Positions 11,593-23,639 of a stretch of DNA of 64,000 nucleotides are shown piece by piece. Made by a program: the position numbers and the translations under genes. Numbering within the stretch: position 1 is the stretch's first letter; every line of letters begins with the position of its first letter. Origin of the DNA: Magnolia sinica (taxonomy: Eukaryota; Streptophyta; Magnoliopsida; Magnoliales; Magnoliaceae); NCBI RefSeq assembly GCF_029962835.1, contig NC_080582.1:15942032-16006031 (forward strand). The letters run 5' to 3'. Below the pieces are notes generated by a model. The model searched no databases. It had not been told where the DNA came from and saw only the letters and a list, made by a program, of their open reading frames with translations.

Positions 11593-13779
11593 TGATGAGT
11601 ATCGAATGTTGCATCTCAGACCCCAGTAATTGCCTGATTTTACGTACATGATAAGGTTTAATGCCATATTTTAATCGTGTTTTTATTACAGGATGAAATC
11701 AGGAGTGTGTACTGAAAGATGATGTTAAGAACATGGATTTGGCGCTCCAAAATTACCAGAGCACGGGATGGACTCCAGAAAACCAATAGTGAAGATTTTA
11801 CACGCCTGGGATTGAGGAAAGCAAGGCAAAGGGGCTCGAAAAGGGTCTAGAATGCAAGATCACATGTTTCCCGCCATCCGATCAACTCGAAACTTCATAC
11901 ACGTGATGGGGACCATAAATTAACCGTACATATTAAATTTCAGCCATTGAAGATCTCGGGAAGTGGTCTAACGGCCAGATCAGCCCCTTAATTCATTAAG
12001 TGGGGCCCGCTGGATATCTGGATATACATCAATTTTGGTCCTGACGGTGGAAATAATATGAGAAAAAGGATGGACGGTGCGGATTTCTCGAAATCATCAC
12101 AGTGGACCTATATATGCAGAGTGTGCATCGTGCACACTTGCACCAGCTGTGCACCGTACCCGTATCTCGGTCAGCGCCAGCGCTGACTCGCGGTTCTTCG
12201 TCGAAAACGGCAGAGCCGTCCAGCGTCTCCGCAAGCCGACCGCGGTCGTCGGTTGTGGGGCCCACCTAGTGTCCAAATGGACAATCCAAACCGTCCATCC
12301 GCTTCCTGGGGCAGTTATAACCATCGCCTAGATGTCCGTTTGGTTCCATGCATGTGTACGGACGTTGATCGCTGAAAAACGCAAAACGGACGGTGAGTTC
12401 AAAACTCTGTGGGCCACCGCAACTCTAACTCGAAATTGGGCATTCCTAGCCGTTTTTTCATCCTCCATGCAATGGACGGAGTGGATTATTGAAATAATTA
12501 TCAAAATGGGTCCCACCATTGCCACGGAAGTTGGTTTGGCGTCCGCGAAACGCACGGACGCTGCCAGTTTTTGCAGAAATTAGTGGGCCCCACTCGTCAA
12601 CCTTCCGGAAGATCTGATCCGTCCATCGTGTAGAGGGCTTCGAGAGCTTCAAAACCATGTTGATATTCCTCGCCCATGCGTACACACGTGTGCGGTACAG
12701 AGGCCAAAAGTAGACTGCCCCGGGACGTTCAAAACTGAGTTTTTTGAGATTTCTTCTGTGGGCCGCGCTAATGGACCTTCAAAACCACCTATTCTTAACT
12801 AAAATTTCGTTCTGAATCCAATGGACGGGGTGGATTTTCCAGAAAATACCTCTGTGGGGCCCACCGATCACGGCTGCGAAAATTTGTACTCCGAGTCCTT
12901 CTACGACTCTGCCACCGACCCCAGCCATCCAGCAGCTATAAAAGGGGAGTTTTGGACGTGGGAAAGGCATTCAGAACCAGGGGATTCCAGATCTGGAGCA
13001 AGGGAGAGAAGAAAGAGAAGAAAGAAGAGAGAGAGAGATTGTTTGGTTTGACGTTTCTTTTATGAATTTTATTTAATATTTTTTATGGATTTTATGGGTC
13101 ACTAATCTCTCAGCTAGGGCTGAGATGAAGCCCCTAATTTGATTAGCTCTTGTATTGGTTGATTTACTTTGAATTTCAATTAATTTGTTTCTTTCTCTAA
13201 GTGGGCTTTATGGGTTTAAATTCTATACTTCTCCATCTATGAACTTGATTAAAGTATATATATGGATGTTGTTTGGATGCTTATTATAGGTGCTTATGTC
13301 GGATCAAGAACAAGTTTCCTATAGAGGAAGAAACAGGGTGCTTTAATGAATGTACATTCCATGTACCCGACCAAGGATATGGGATATGTCATTCATGGCA
13401 TTGCTTAAAGGAATTAGACAGTTTGTATGCCCGATTAAGGACACAGATTGTGCTTTCTCTGTATAAGTGGTATCAATCTAGATCAAGGTGAATCAACAGA
13501 CAAAACAAGGGTTAGGATAATTAGGGGTGGATTCGAAAGTCCTAGTGCTCTCTCTCTGATTGAATTTTCTTACCTGTTCTTAATTAATTGTTTTTCATAA
13601 AATTGTGCTTAGTAATTCATTCCATTATTTGTTGGATTAGTTAAGGAGAATCATAGATTTGAATTGTGACGACCGGTCCTCGTGGGAACGATCTCGTAAT
13701 ACATACCGTATCTGCATCTGATTCGTATACTTGCGAGTTTAAAAATCATTTAAATCGTGTTGGTTTAAATAAAACATCA
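11593..13779 (+). repeat. E1 3' LTR
   Basis: Begins TGATGAGTATC, ends AAAACATCA, followed by the target duplication TATCA (13780-13784). TATA at 12936-12944. See the 5' LTR for the mosaic patches (matching 12160-12240 and 12588-12620 here). Confidence 0.93.
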
Positions 13780-13784
13780 TATCA

Positions 13785-14582
13785 CAGGTATAATACCTTG
13801 AGAATGTATTTATTAAGTTCGGTATGGACATGGTGAAACCAGTTAGCACACCCTATGCTGTCACTTTAAGAGTTCTTAGGAACAATGTCCTACTACAGAT
13901 GAAAAAAATTCGGTGATATCTCGTGTGCCCTATTCGAGTATTGTTGGTAGTCTGATATATGCCATGGTTTCTATGAGACCTGATATTTCATATGTAGTAG
14001 GTGTTGTGAGCAGATACATGTCTAACCCCAGTAAACAATACTTGGAGGTAGTTAAATGGTTACTTAAGTATTACAGTAGACTACGTTTTGACATTTGAAA
14101 AGTCTGAGGATAAGTTGGTAGGCTATATACGAGGATGCCGATTATACAAGTAATGTTGATAACAAGAGATCGACTTCCATATACTCGTTTGTACTAGCAG
14201 GAGTGGATCGATCAATTGAATGTTGAAACTTCAGTCTATGGTAACTCTTTCCACAAAATTATAGTATATGACGGTGATGGAAGCTTTCTAAGAAGGTGTT
14301 TGCTAGAGAGGGATGATAAATCAGTTTGGGCTTCAGAAGATATCTGTGCCAATAAATTGTGACTACGAAAGCATGATCAATTTGGTGAAGAACTCGATTT
14401 ACCATCCTCGTACTAAATATATTGATGTTTATCATTATTTTATACGACATGTGGTTAAGGAAAGCGAAGTGACTCTTAAGAAGATCCACACAAGCTTGAA
14501 TCCAGCAGACATGCATACAAAGGTGGTTCCCACAAAGAAGTTCAAGTTCTATGCGACTTCTCTCAGTTTCGCGAAGACTTGA
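13785..14582 (+). pseudogene. Copia reverse transcriptase end and RNase H, resumed after E1
   Basis: Continues the copia frame cut at 4509: VFIKFGMDMVKPVSTP, then SSIVGSLIYAMVSMRPDISY and VGVVSRYMSNPSKQ (connection domain), and further on CDYESMINLVKNSIYHPRTK, IDVYHYFIRH and LNPADMHTKVV from the RNase H end. Several stops and frame changes separate the parts. Dead. Confidence 0.82.
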
Positions 14583-14691
14583 CGAAGACAGAGTGTGCAT
14601 GAGAAGCAACGACAATATTGGAATTATGATGGAGCAACTAGAGATAGAGCTTGAAGCTATAGTTTGTCATTATTGAAGACATGATGGAGAT

Positions 14692-15160
14692 TGTTATTAG
14701 ATGTTTTCAATCTATCTGTAATTAGGTTTGTCGATGACATTGACAGACCACTCGATCCCATTGAGAATTTGTCAATCCCTTTAAATTTCATATTTTGGCC
14801 TTTGCTCGCTAGGTAGTTTTTGGGTCCAAATCGATCTAATCGAAGATGGCTTCAATCTCATCAATGAGTCATCGATGACACTCGATCTGATCGAGGCTCT
14901 CATTAACTGACTTGCACAGTTTTGTGGAATTGCATGTTTTGTTTCCTAATTCGATTTTAATCTTATTTAAGAATTTATAATCGAGGATTAGGGTTTTGAA
15001 AAACCTGTTTAAAGCTTTTTTGAGCAAAGAGAAATCTATGCTAGGATTTTTTTTGTAAGGTTTTCGAGGTTTATTCTCACATCAGTAGGCTCTTTCATCC
15101 TTTGTAACATTGATTATCATGGTGGATTCTTTATCACTTTGTGCTATTGTTTTTTCTCAT
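14692..15160 (+). repeat. Probable copia 3' LTR
   Basis: Follows the purine run GATGGAGAT directly. It begins TGTTATTAGATG and holds CTCGATC/GATCGA phrases seen in many copia LTRs, then TTTGTAACATTGATTATCATGG-like text near 15100. The right end is not certain and no 5' partner was found, so length is approximate. Confidence 0.55.
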
Positions 15161-15284
15161 GACAAATTTTTCAGGCAAAACTTTGTATTATCGGTGGGGT
15201 TGGTTTATTTAACCTCTTATTGTTTGATTCTAATTCAGGGTTGCTTCCGTGCATTCCCCCAGCATGCACAAGACAATTATAATT

Positions 15285-15670
15285 CTCGGATGCATCCACC
15301 AGAGTCGATAGAGCTTTAATCTTATTGCTGTTTACACCCACAATAGAATGAAAAGTGGCCAAGTTCACTATTGGTTTCCAAGCTTGATTGGTAGGTGTGG
15401 GGCCGTGGCTAGTCTATCTAAGCCATTGATATGACGTTCCCAATCATGTATGGACCATTCCCAGTATATCTTCTCAATTGGTCAACTCTAATCTTCTCTC
15501 TGTTAGCATGCAAATACATGGTTAAAAGAAATGAACAAACAAACCACATTCACTGGAGGAAACACGAAAGATTTGATGGCAAGGATCTTCCACTTTGAGA
15601 GTTTTTGAGGGAATTTTCCTTCCATGATAAGGGCCAACAGATCAATGGCTTGGATAGATCAACTATGAAT
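15285..15670 (+). repeat. Diverged copy of the NLR-flank block (beta type)
   Basis: Clearly similar to 40495-40875 and 58960-59335: shared text includes TCGATAGAGCTTT/GCTAGAGCTTT, GTTTACACC, GGCTAGTCTATC(T/C)AAGCCATTGAT, ATGGACCATTCCCAGTATAT, and CACTGGAGGAAA. It lies 5 kb before NLR copy A, so this DNA travelled with, or spread independently of, the NLR duplications. No coding potential seen. Confidence 0.75.
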
Positions 15671-16845
15671 CCCACGTCTATAAACTAATTCCTAACCGGG
15701 AACTCAGGCCTCAATTAAAACACACTCTGGCTTCTTCTACGGTTAAGAGTGCCAAAATTGCTTTTGATTGTGAAAGAGATTCCTCTCTTCCATAGGACAT
15801 CCCTTTCTCTCTCATGGAAGGAAGCATCTACCTTTCTCTTTTCCTTTCCCTTTCATGCAAGAAGGAAGCATCCACTTCTTCATTGCCTTCACATCTATCT
15901 CTGCGTAGCATATATAAACATATGCAGTATGAAGCTTTCCAGCTTAATGTAGCACTTAATGCCTTGTTAATTTTAATTGAGTAGCTACTGGAAAGTCACC
16001 AAGGAGCCAAATTTCAGGTATGTACATCTACTGAAAAATTCCTCTTTTCTCATATTAAGAGATTTTTTTCACCATGCATTCTCATAAGGTGTGCGAGTGA
16101 GATGATCTAGTTGTGTAGGGTTGAGGTGAGCTCCGGAGCCCAACCGGTTAATTATCAGAAATGATTATTTACAGGCACCCGCACCACTCCTTATGGTATA
16201 GGATATTTTTAGCCATTGAATGCATTAAATTTATTTTATTTTTCCATCACAGCCATTCAATGCATCCAATGACTGAAAACGCCCTGTACGATGAGGTGTG
16301 GTGCAGCCCCCTGCCTGCAGATAAACAGTTCCCTTGTATAAGTGGGTCTGAGTTTCAACCTCGGACCCAATCCACCAGCGTATGGGTTGGATCTGGATCG
16401 GTTCCAAGTCCAAATAAGGTGGGTGTGTACAGTTTTGAGTACGGTTAGAATTTAGATAATTTTATTAAATTGAGATATTTTCTTTTCTTAAGAAGTGAAT
16501 CCGTTAAAATCTTTACCAATCCCTACGTATCTCCTATCTTTTGTGTTAATAAAATAAAGGGATTTTTATAAAATAAAACTTGTTAATATAATATTTTTAC
16601 ATCCCCATACCTTTTGAAACTAAGTTTTCATAGAGCCATTTCAGTAGTTGAGTTATTTGTGAAACAGGTACCTTCCCTTAGTTTTCTCTAACTTCACTTT
16701 CAAGTATGATTTTTTCTAAAATAATGAAAATGCATGTGAATATAATTAATTGGGTTTTATTATAAAAGAAAATTCCTAAGAGATGAAAATAAAAAAAAAA
16801 CAGAGCTTTCTCTTGACCCCATTCAATGGTTGTAAGAATGTGGCT
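15671..16845. other. Gene-free spacer with a short repeat
   Basis: No gene recognised. TC-rich DNA at 15780-15900; a TATA-like TATATAAACATATG near 15910 without a gene behind it. The stretch 16165-16400 (GTACGATGAGGTGTGGTGCA, GTATAAGTGGGTCTGAGTTT) recurs at 28117-28290 and partly at 27463-27540. Confidence 0.5.
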
Positions 16846-19800
16846 GCTGGTGGACCCACTATGATGTATTTGTTTTATCCACACGGTCCATCCAATTCTC
16901 CATGCCATATTAGGTCCTTGTTCCAAAAATCAGGTAGATCCAAATCTCAGGTGGAGCACGCCATAGGAAACAATGGTGATTAAACCCCACCATTAACAAC
17001 TTTCTAAGGCCCATTGTAATGCCCGCTATAACGTTTATTTTCCATTCAACCTGTTGATTCAGTCACACAGACCTGGATGGAGGGAAGAAACAAATATCAG
17101 CTTGATCCAAAACTTTTGTAGCACACAAAAAGTTTTTAATGGTGGGTGTTCATAACCACTCTTTCTAACGGTATGGTGCACTAAAGATGTGGATCTGCCG
17201 TAATCTAGCAAAATAGATGAACGGTGTGGATTAAACACATACATCACAGTGGGCCCCACAAAGCTTAGTGAGATCAACACACATAGGAGATAGGTGGTCT
17301 CTAGCACACCACAATATCCATTTCCCCAATTTACTCTTTCCTTGGTAGATTGCCCGCTCCTTAACAAAACTTATAACATTTGAAACTTCTCTGACCCCAC
17401 CATGATTTATGTGTTAGGTCTGCAAGCGTCCAACAGTTTTACTAGAATGATCCCAAAATTAGGCATATTCAAAGCTCAAGTAGGCCACAAGACAGAAAGC
17501 AGCGGGGATTGAACAGGTACCGTTGAAACATTCTTATGGTCCTTAGTAAGGTTTACTTGCCATCTAACTTGTGGGTGAGGTTACCTAATAAAGGGAAAAC
17601 ACAAATACAAACTTGATCCTAAAGCCTTTTGTGGCCCCAAAAATTTTCAACCCTGTTTTTAGATCTGACACATACATCATAATGGGCTAACGGAAGTTCT
17701 ATATATCAACTCGGTTTGCTTCTCTCCTTGGAATGTACGTCAAAAGTTACAGAATTTCTTATGTGTACCCCTCTATGATGTTTTTCTTAGATCCACACTG
17801 ATACAACATTTTTTTTTTCAAATTATTCTGAAATATGAGCCTAAAAACAAGGCAAATCCATAGCTCAAAGGGCCCACACCAGAAGAAGCAATATGAATTG
17901 GATGTTTACTATTGAAAACTTCTCGAGGCCACGAAAGGCTCTGATCAAGCTGATATTTGTTTTTTAATTTCATCTGGTCGGTGTGACATTATAAATAGGT
18001 TAGATGGCAAATAAACATCTCGTTTAGCCCTAGGAAGGTTTCAACTTAGTTCAACCTCCACTGCTTCTACTGCAGTCCAATTGAACTTTGGATGCAGTCC
18101 GATTGAACTTTGGATGCGTCTCATTTTTGGGCTCATTTTCTATAATGATCTGAAAAATTGATGGACAGTGTGAATCTAAAACATAAATCATGGTGTGGCT
18201 GTAAAGAATTTGATATGTTTAAAGTTGAATAGGACACAATCTACACAAATGGGGAAAATCGCCATCTTTTGTGAGCTAGAACCAGGAGTGGATCATCGTG
18301 GGGCTCAGTTGATATTTGTATTTTGCATCCATGTTGTCCATCCATTTTTTTAGATCATTTTAGGGAATGGGGAGCAGATTCAATTATCAGTAGAAACAGT
18401 GTCGATTGAATGCCCTACCTTAAAAAACTAATTTGGGCGCAACTTAATGCTTCATGTACCATTTATTTGACATCTATTCTGTTGACAAGGTCACATAGGT
18501 CTGGACAAAGGAAACTAACAAATTTCATCTTGATCCAAAACTTTTGTAACCCATTAATGGTCAATCACCACTGTTTCCTATAATATGGTTCACTTGATAA
18601 TTGGTGGATCTGCTTCATTTTTTGGGAGAATGCTCTAAAATGATCCGCTGAATGATGGATAAAGTTGATGTAGAATACATATATTAAGGTGGGCCCCATT
18701 GCCTTGGGTGAGCCTAAGGTCTCAACTAATCCACTCCCCTATTGTCATCGGCACTTGTGTGTACCAATGAGAAGCTTCGTGGTGGGTGGGATCCCTGACT
18801 ATGGGGCCACCTTGATGCATGTTCCTTAAATCCCCGGCCGTCCAATCACCTTGACAGCTCATTTTAGGGCACAATCCGAAAATTGAAGCATATCCAAATC
18901 AATCAGTGGACCATACCATAGGAAACAGTGGTGATTGGCTGTTAAAAACTATTAGTGGGCACAAAAGTCTTTAAAGTCTTTGATGAAGTTGATATTTGTA
19001 TGCCCCTCATCTAGGTCCTGATAACTTTATATAAAGGTTGGATGGCAAATAAATGGACATGGATTAAGTCCAGGTCATATCTTTAAGCGTCCAATCAAAT
19101 CTATGTGAGAGCCCATCCTGATTAATTATCTATTTCTTGATGCTGTCCATCCATTTTCTAAGATCATATCAAGGTATGAGGTATATCTAATGTTCTACTG
19201 GACCACACCAAATGGTAAGCTGGACACAGATTTTGTCTGACCCTAGTCAAACTTTTAAGCTTTCGACCAGATCTGTGTGGGCCCACCGTGATGTATCCAT
19301 TTATCCACACCGTCCATCACTTTTCTAAGATCATATCTTGAGGCATTGGCTTAAAAATAAGGTAGATCCAACGCTCTAGTGGATTGCACCAGAGATGACT
19401 CTTACATTTAATGCAACTTGTCGATTAGTGGCTTTTGTGCATTTAATGCAACCCAAGTTTAAACATGATCTTAGAAAAGAAATGGATGGTGTAGATAAGC
19501 ATAAATTCATGGTGGCCCCATGTAGATCTGGTCAGACGCTTAAATGTCCGACCAGACTCAAATAAACATTTCGGTAGCCACCAAGATGTTTTTAATGGCG
19601 GAGATTCAATCAACATTGTTTCTATAATGTGATACAACTAATATTTGAATCTGTTTCAATTTTGGAATAAGTTTTGGATGAATATGATATTTGCTTTTCC
19701 TCATCATCAGGTCAGTGTGACCTTATGAAAAGATTTGATAGAAAATAAATGTTACGATGGGCCTTACGAATATTTTGGGGTAAAAATCATTTTTGAGCTC

Positions 19801-20000
19801 ATAATCTAAAATTATCTAGCAAAATAGATGAACAGTGTGGATATAATAAATACATCAGGCCCACGAAACTTTTAATATCCTTTTAACCGTTCGTATAACC
19901 TGAGTTTGAAGATCGTCGGTGCTCATCTCGTCACGACATATACCCACACCAGCCAATCCATTTCCACAAATCAATGGTATATGCTAGGTTGGTTGTGGGT
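16846..20000. repeat. Nest of foldback MITEs
   Basis: At least five partial or whole copies of a roughly 450-bp family, about 16850-17260, 17395-17700, 17760-18230, 18290-18715 and 18780-19530. Each copy reads GTGG(A/G)CCCACTATGATGTAT... in its first half, then the reverse complement, ACATACATCACAGTGGGCCC, at its end. Internal landmarks are 'atccaaaacttttgtggccc' and 'catccaacctgttgataagg'. No coding capacity; probably mobilised by a transposase elsewhere. Confidence 0.75.
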
Positions 20001-20105
20001 CAAGTTAAAATGACTTGAGCACAAACACAGCTTGGAAAAGTGTACGTTTCCATTATAGACCGGACGGACTACCCACGTTATTTTACGCGACCCGAAAAAA
20101 ACCTT

Positions 20106-20505
20106 ATGGCATGTTTGGACGGGCCCATCCCATGGGATTTGATTGTATTAGGGTGGATGGCAGCTATTTCAAGGTAACGATGGCTGCGTCAGTGCATTGC
20201 TGGGGATTGTTATATTCAGGGATTTTAACCACCGAGTCTGTTTGGCATGCTTGGCCAATGCCAATCCGTCCAACGAAACACGTCCCAGGCAAAATAGACG
20301 GGATTAGGAGGGATTGGGTGGATTTCAAGGTAATGATGGTGATGTCAGTGGATTGCTGGCAATGCCATGGGATTGCCCCAATTCAAGCAGAAGTTCAATG
20401 TGCCTGCTTGGCATGCCTAGCCAATCCTAGGATTGCTCCTTCCAATCCCTTCCAATACAATCTAATCCCATCCAGTCTGCCTGGCCAAACAGGTGGTAAT
20501 TAGAC
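20106..20505. mobile_element. MITE-like element with imperfect terminal repeats
   Basis: Left end GGCATGTTTGGACGGGC and right end GCCTGGCCAAACAGGTG are imperfect inverted repeats, with CCATGGGATT and AATCCCATCC just inside. Internal GATTGG/CCAATCC phrases repeat. An open frame of 162 codons crosses it but has no protein features. The superfamily is not determined because no convincing target duplication was seen. Confidence 0.45.
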
Positions 20506-20764
20506 TATTAGTTGTACGGACGAACCTAGAAAGACAAAAATACCTCTACTTTTTCATTAAAAAAAAAACTAACGTCCGTGACTTAAAAATCACTTTTGGT
20601 CAGATAAGTTTCCAGGCGAAGGAAAAACAAAGGGCATTGTACGGACTTGTCTACAATGCTAATTTTTTCCTTGGAAAATTGATGAGGGGGTGTTGCCCGG
20701 TTCATTGCCACCGTTACTTATGAGACAAGGAATTCAAATTTTGCAGAGAGAACCAGTGTAGACA

Positions 20765-23548
20765 ATGGCAGCTTCTTGGGATGATGATGATCGACGGCGC
20801 AAAGGAGGAAGAGGAGAGATTGTGAGCCCTTTGTCACAACGCATGAGGCAACAAATATGGGATTGCTTGAGAGATGACAAGATTTCGGTATTCTCAGTAT
20901 GGGGGTGGCAGGGGGTAGGGAAGTCACGGATTGTGAGACAGGTGGTCGCGGAAATGGAGGAATCTGAAGAATCTAGCCGACTGTTTGATGTGATCATACG
21001 AGTAAAAGCACCAAGGATCGAGAGTCTTGGAGAAAAGATGCTGGAGAAATTCAGAGAAGAATTCGACCATTTGCAGGACCAGATTACAAGATATGGCAGA
21101 CTAATATTTAAGCTTGAAATTGAGCTTTATAAGAAGATACGGGTTTTAAAGATGTTGGATGCAAAGGGAAGAAGGAATCGATTAATGGAGGTGCAGATGG
21201 AAATCAAGGAGGCATTGGATATCCCAGAGTCCATACAATTCTCTACAGCTGCTAAGCGTATCAAGGATAAGTTAAGCGGCCAAAGGTTCCTCCTCATCTT
21301 TGAAGATGTTTGGGAAAGCTTTGACTTGCAAGAGATGGGAGTTCCAATCACAGCCCCTACCACCACCATTGGCAGCAAAGTCGTCATCACCACTCAATCC
21401 CATGAAGTTTGTTCCAAAATGGGAGCCCAATTAAAAATCATGTTGGAGGAGTGGTCTAAAGAAGATGCCTGGGATTTTTTACAGGAAGAGACAGCTGATG
21501 TAGCTGCCCGCATTGGTTTCTCAACTGGAGACATGGTCTTGAATTGCTTTTCTTACGTCTCCTTGTTCTGTCGAAATGGATGCTCAATCGATCGAGATTC
21601 CTTGATAGAAGAGTATTGGAGGTCAGAGGGTTTTTTAGATGGGTCGTTCAATGAAGAGGAGAATAAAGAAGCAGCTTTCAAGAAAATGGGGAATCTACTG
21701 CTCAAAGAGCTGGCAGAGAGATGCATGGTGTTATTGTCCCTGGCGTCATCAAACCCAAATTACCTAACTCTCTTTCTAGAGCAGTCTTTAGAAAATTTAG
21801 CGCCTTGGGACTCTCATCCTAAGGAAGCGGAATTTAACGTCTGGCTACAAAAGCAGTTTACATTGGAGGAATCTTCAGGAGGACCATGTCATGTGGATAT
21901 GAATTCTCATGTGAGGCAAGTGATTGATTCTCAAAAGTTACTAGTGAAATACAACTTGGACGGGGAAGAATCATGCCAATGGATCTCATTATCCCACAAT
22001 CAGGTAGAAACACTCCAATTCAGCTCTCCCAATTGCCCTTTTATGTCGACGTTGTTGCTCAACGATAACGATCGTTTGCAAGAAATCCCAGACAGTTTTT
22101 TCAAGAATATGACCAGACTCCGAGTTCTCGACCTTTCTTCTACAAGCATCACTTCCCTGCCATCGTCCATGTCCTGTCTTCATGAATTACGGTTATTGAA
22201 GCTTCGAAGCTGCTGCAAGCTAGAGTCTCTTCCAGCCGCATTCTTAAAGGATATGCAGAAGCTTGAGATCCTCGATCTCCATCAAACTCCCCTGACAAAG
22301 ATGGTGGAAGTATCCTTCCACAACATGCATAGCCTCCGAAGTCTCGATATCTCTGGTGCCTGCAACCTTAGTCGGCTCTCGCTCAAGGGTTGTCGCTCTC
22401 TATTGAGACTGGTCAGCCCAGATAAACTTTCAAAACTTGAGTCGCTTGATCTTTCAGGCACAAGAATTGAAGAGCTTCCACACGGAATTTTCAATATTAC
22501 TAACATGCGGTGCTTGGACCTATTGGGAATGGAGCATCTCAAGAGGGTTGACTAGAGAAAGGTAGATAGGCTTCCAAAAAAATTAAATTGGGATCGATGG
22601 GGCTTGGACTTGCTGCGTGAACAGCTCCAATACAGCAGCATATATCGCATCTCGGTTAGTGATGCTAGTGTTTTTGAGACTTTGGACCAAAGCTCAAAAT
22701 TATGGAAATCCTGCTTTCTAAAATTTTATTTCTTGGTCTGTCCCTGTGAGGGAGGGCCCAAGGATATATTTGCTTGTTTTAAAAGAAACCGATTTCTCTA
22801 CCAGCATATTTATACTCGATTTGAGCAGTCTTTGAGTTATGAAAGATGGCTGGAGGTTTGCGGTGGTAAGAATTCCCTAGACGGTATTAGAGGATTGCTC
22901 TCGGTGATTGAATTCCTTCGTTTGTATGGTAATGTGTTCATTAAGGCATTGTCTAATCTAGGCATGAAGATGGACCACCTTAAAGAATGTTGGATTGAGA
23001 AATGCCATCAGTTGGAGTATCTGTTCGTAGGAGGGACGTCTGATGATGCGGCAATCTGTTTAGAAAATCTAAGGGTGTCGGATCTTGCCAAATTAAGGAA
23101 AGTGTGCCGAGGGGAGTTAGGAAGAGGGAGCTTCGCATGTTTAAAGAATATATATTTAGAATGTTGCCCGAAGCTCATCAACTTCTTCTCTTCTAGTATT
23201 CGGTTACAGAATCTTGAATTACTTGAAATAAAATTCTGTTGTAGACTGGAGAAGGTTTTTGAAGAAGACAGCGTGGAGGGGCAAAATGCATTTCCACAAC
23301 TAGTCGATTTACGTCTTTAGGATCCACGCAAACTCAAAAGCATTTGCGGTGGGCACTTGCCGATGCTGAAGAAGTTGAAGATTCGAGAATGCCCTTTGCT
23401 AGAGAAGCTTCCTCTTCATAACACAAATGCTTCTACATCAGAAGTCGAGATCCAAGGTGAGCTGACATGGTGGGAAAGCATTAAATGGGAGGGCAACATC
23501 AAGCCAAGCAACATCCATTTCAAAGAATGGTGTCCATCAAATGAGTGA
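20765..23548 (+). pseudogene. NLR copy A: NB-ARC-LRR gene with two TAG stops
   Basis: One uninterrupted frame of 928 codons except for TAG at 22553-22555 and 23318-23320. Both stand where copy B has TGG (Trp). It starts MAASWDDDDRRR, aligned with the start chosen for copy B. Motifs: P-loop GWQGVGKS; kinase-2 FLLIFEDVWE; RNBS-B SKVVITTQS; RNBS-D-like NCFSYVSLFCRNGCS, then EYWRSEGF; the MHD position reads MNS; then LRRs (RLRVLDLSSTSITSLPSS onward) and a C-terminal CNL-style region ending in WWESIKWEG. As in B, the GLPLA part of the ARC1 subdomain and any CC or TIR domain are missing. If translated, the first stop would give a 596-residue protein that keeps the nucleotide-binding part and the first LRRs. 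No intron is evident. Most likely a recently lost gene, as both changes are single G-to-A transitions. Confidence 0.88.
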
Positions 23549-23639
23549 TTCTTCTCTGCTTAAACTATCTCTCTTTTATTTGGAACTTCATTTTTTTGTA
23601 TCATGCACTAATATGCGCTTTCAATATGAATGGACGACG

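Larger units (their letters stand above)
4515..13779 (+). mobile_element. E1: Athila-like non-autonomous LTR retrotransposon (gag-pro only)
   Basis: Complete 9265-bp element with two LTRs of 2183 and 2187 bp that begin TGATG and end CATCA (CATTA in the 5' copy), flanked by TATCA. The primer site at 6704-6720 matches the 3' end of plant tRNA-Asp with one mismatch, as in Athila. It encodes a gag (7398-9251) and a retropepsin-like protease (9248-10216). From 10217 to the polypurine tract at 11592 there is no reverse transcriptase, RNase H or integrase, so movement would need helper proteins. Outside a few patches the LTRs look nearly identical, implying a fairly recent insertion. Confidence 0.93.
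2586..15160 (+). mobile_element. Decayed Ty1/copia retrotransposon, split by element E1
   Basis: Plus-strand copia order is visible in pieces: gag (2586-3410), protease (3690-3900), reverse transcriptase (3905-4509 and from 13785), RNase H (13910-14582), then a polypurine-like stretch and a probable 3' LTR (14692 onward). The reading passes from 4509 straight to 13785 once the E1 insertion and its 5-bp duplication are removed, so E1 landed in the copia reverse transcriptase. The element has many stops, lacks integrase and has no recognisable 5' LTR. It is an old dead copy. Confidence 0.85.

Noticed and set aside
20015-20503. 162-codon open frame before NLR copy A
   Set aside because: It lies across a MITE-like element with repeated GGGATTGG/CCAATCC text and contains no domain or signal sequence.
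22553-23320. TAG codons as programmed recoding (or a special amino acid)
   Set aside because: No recoding element was seen; both are single transitions from TGG, and the simplest reading is pseudogenisation.
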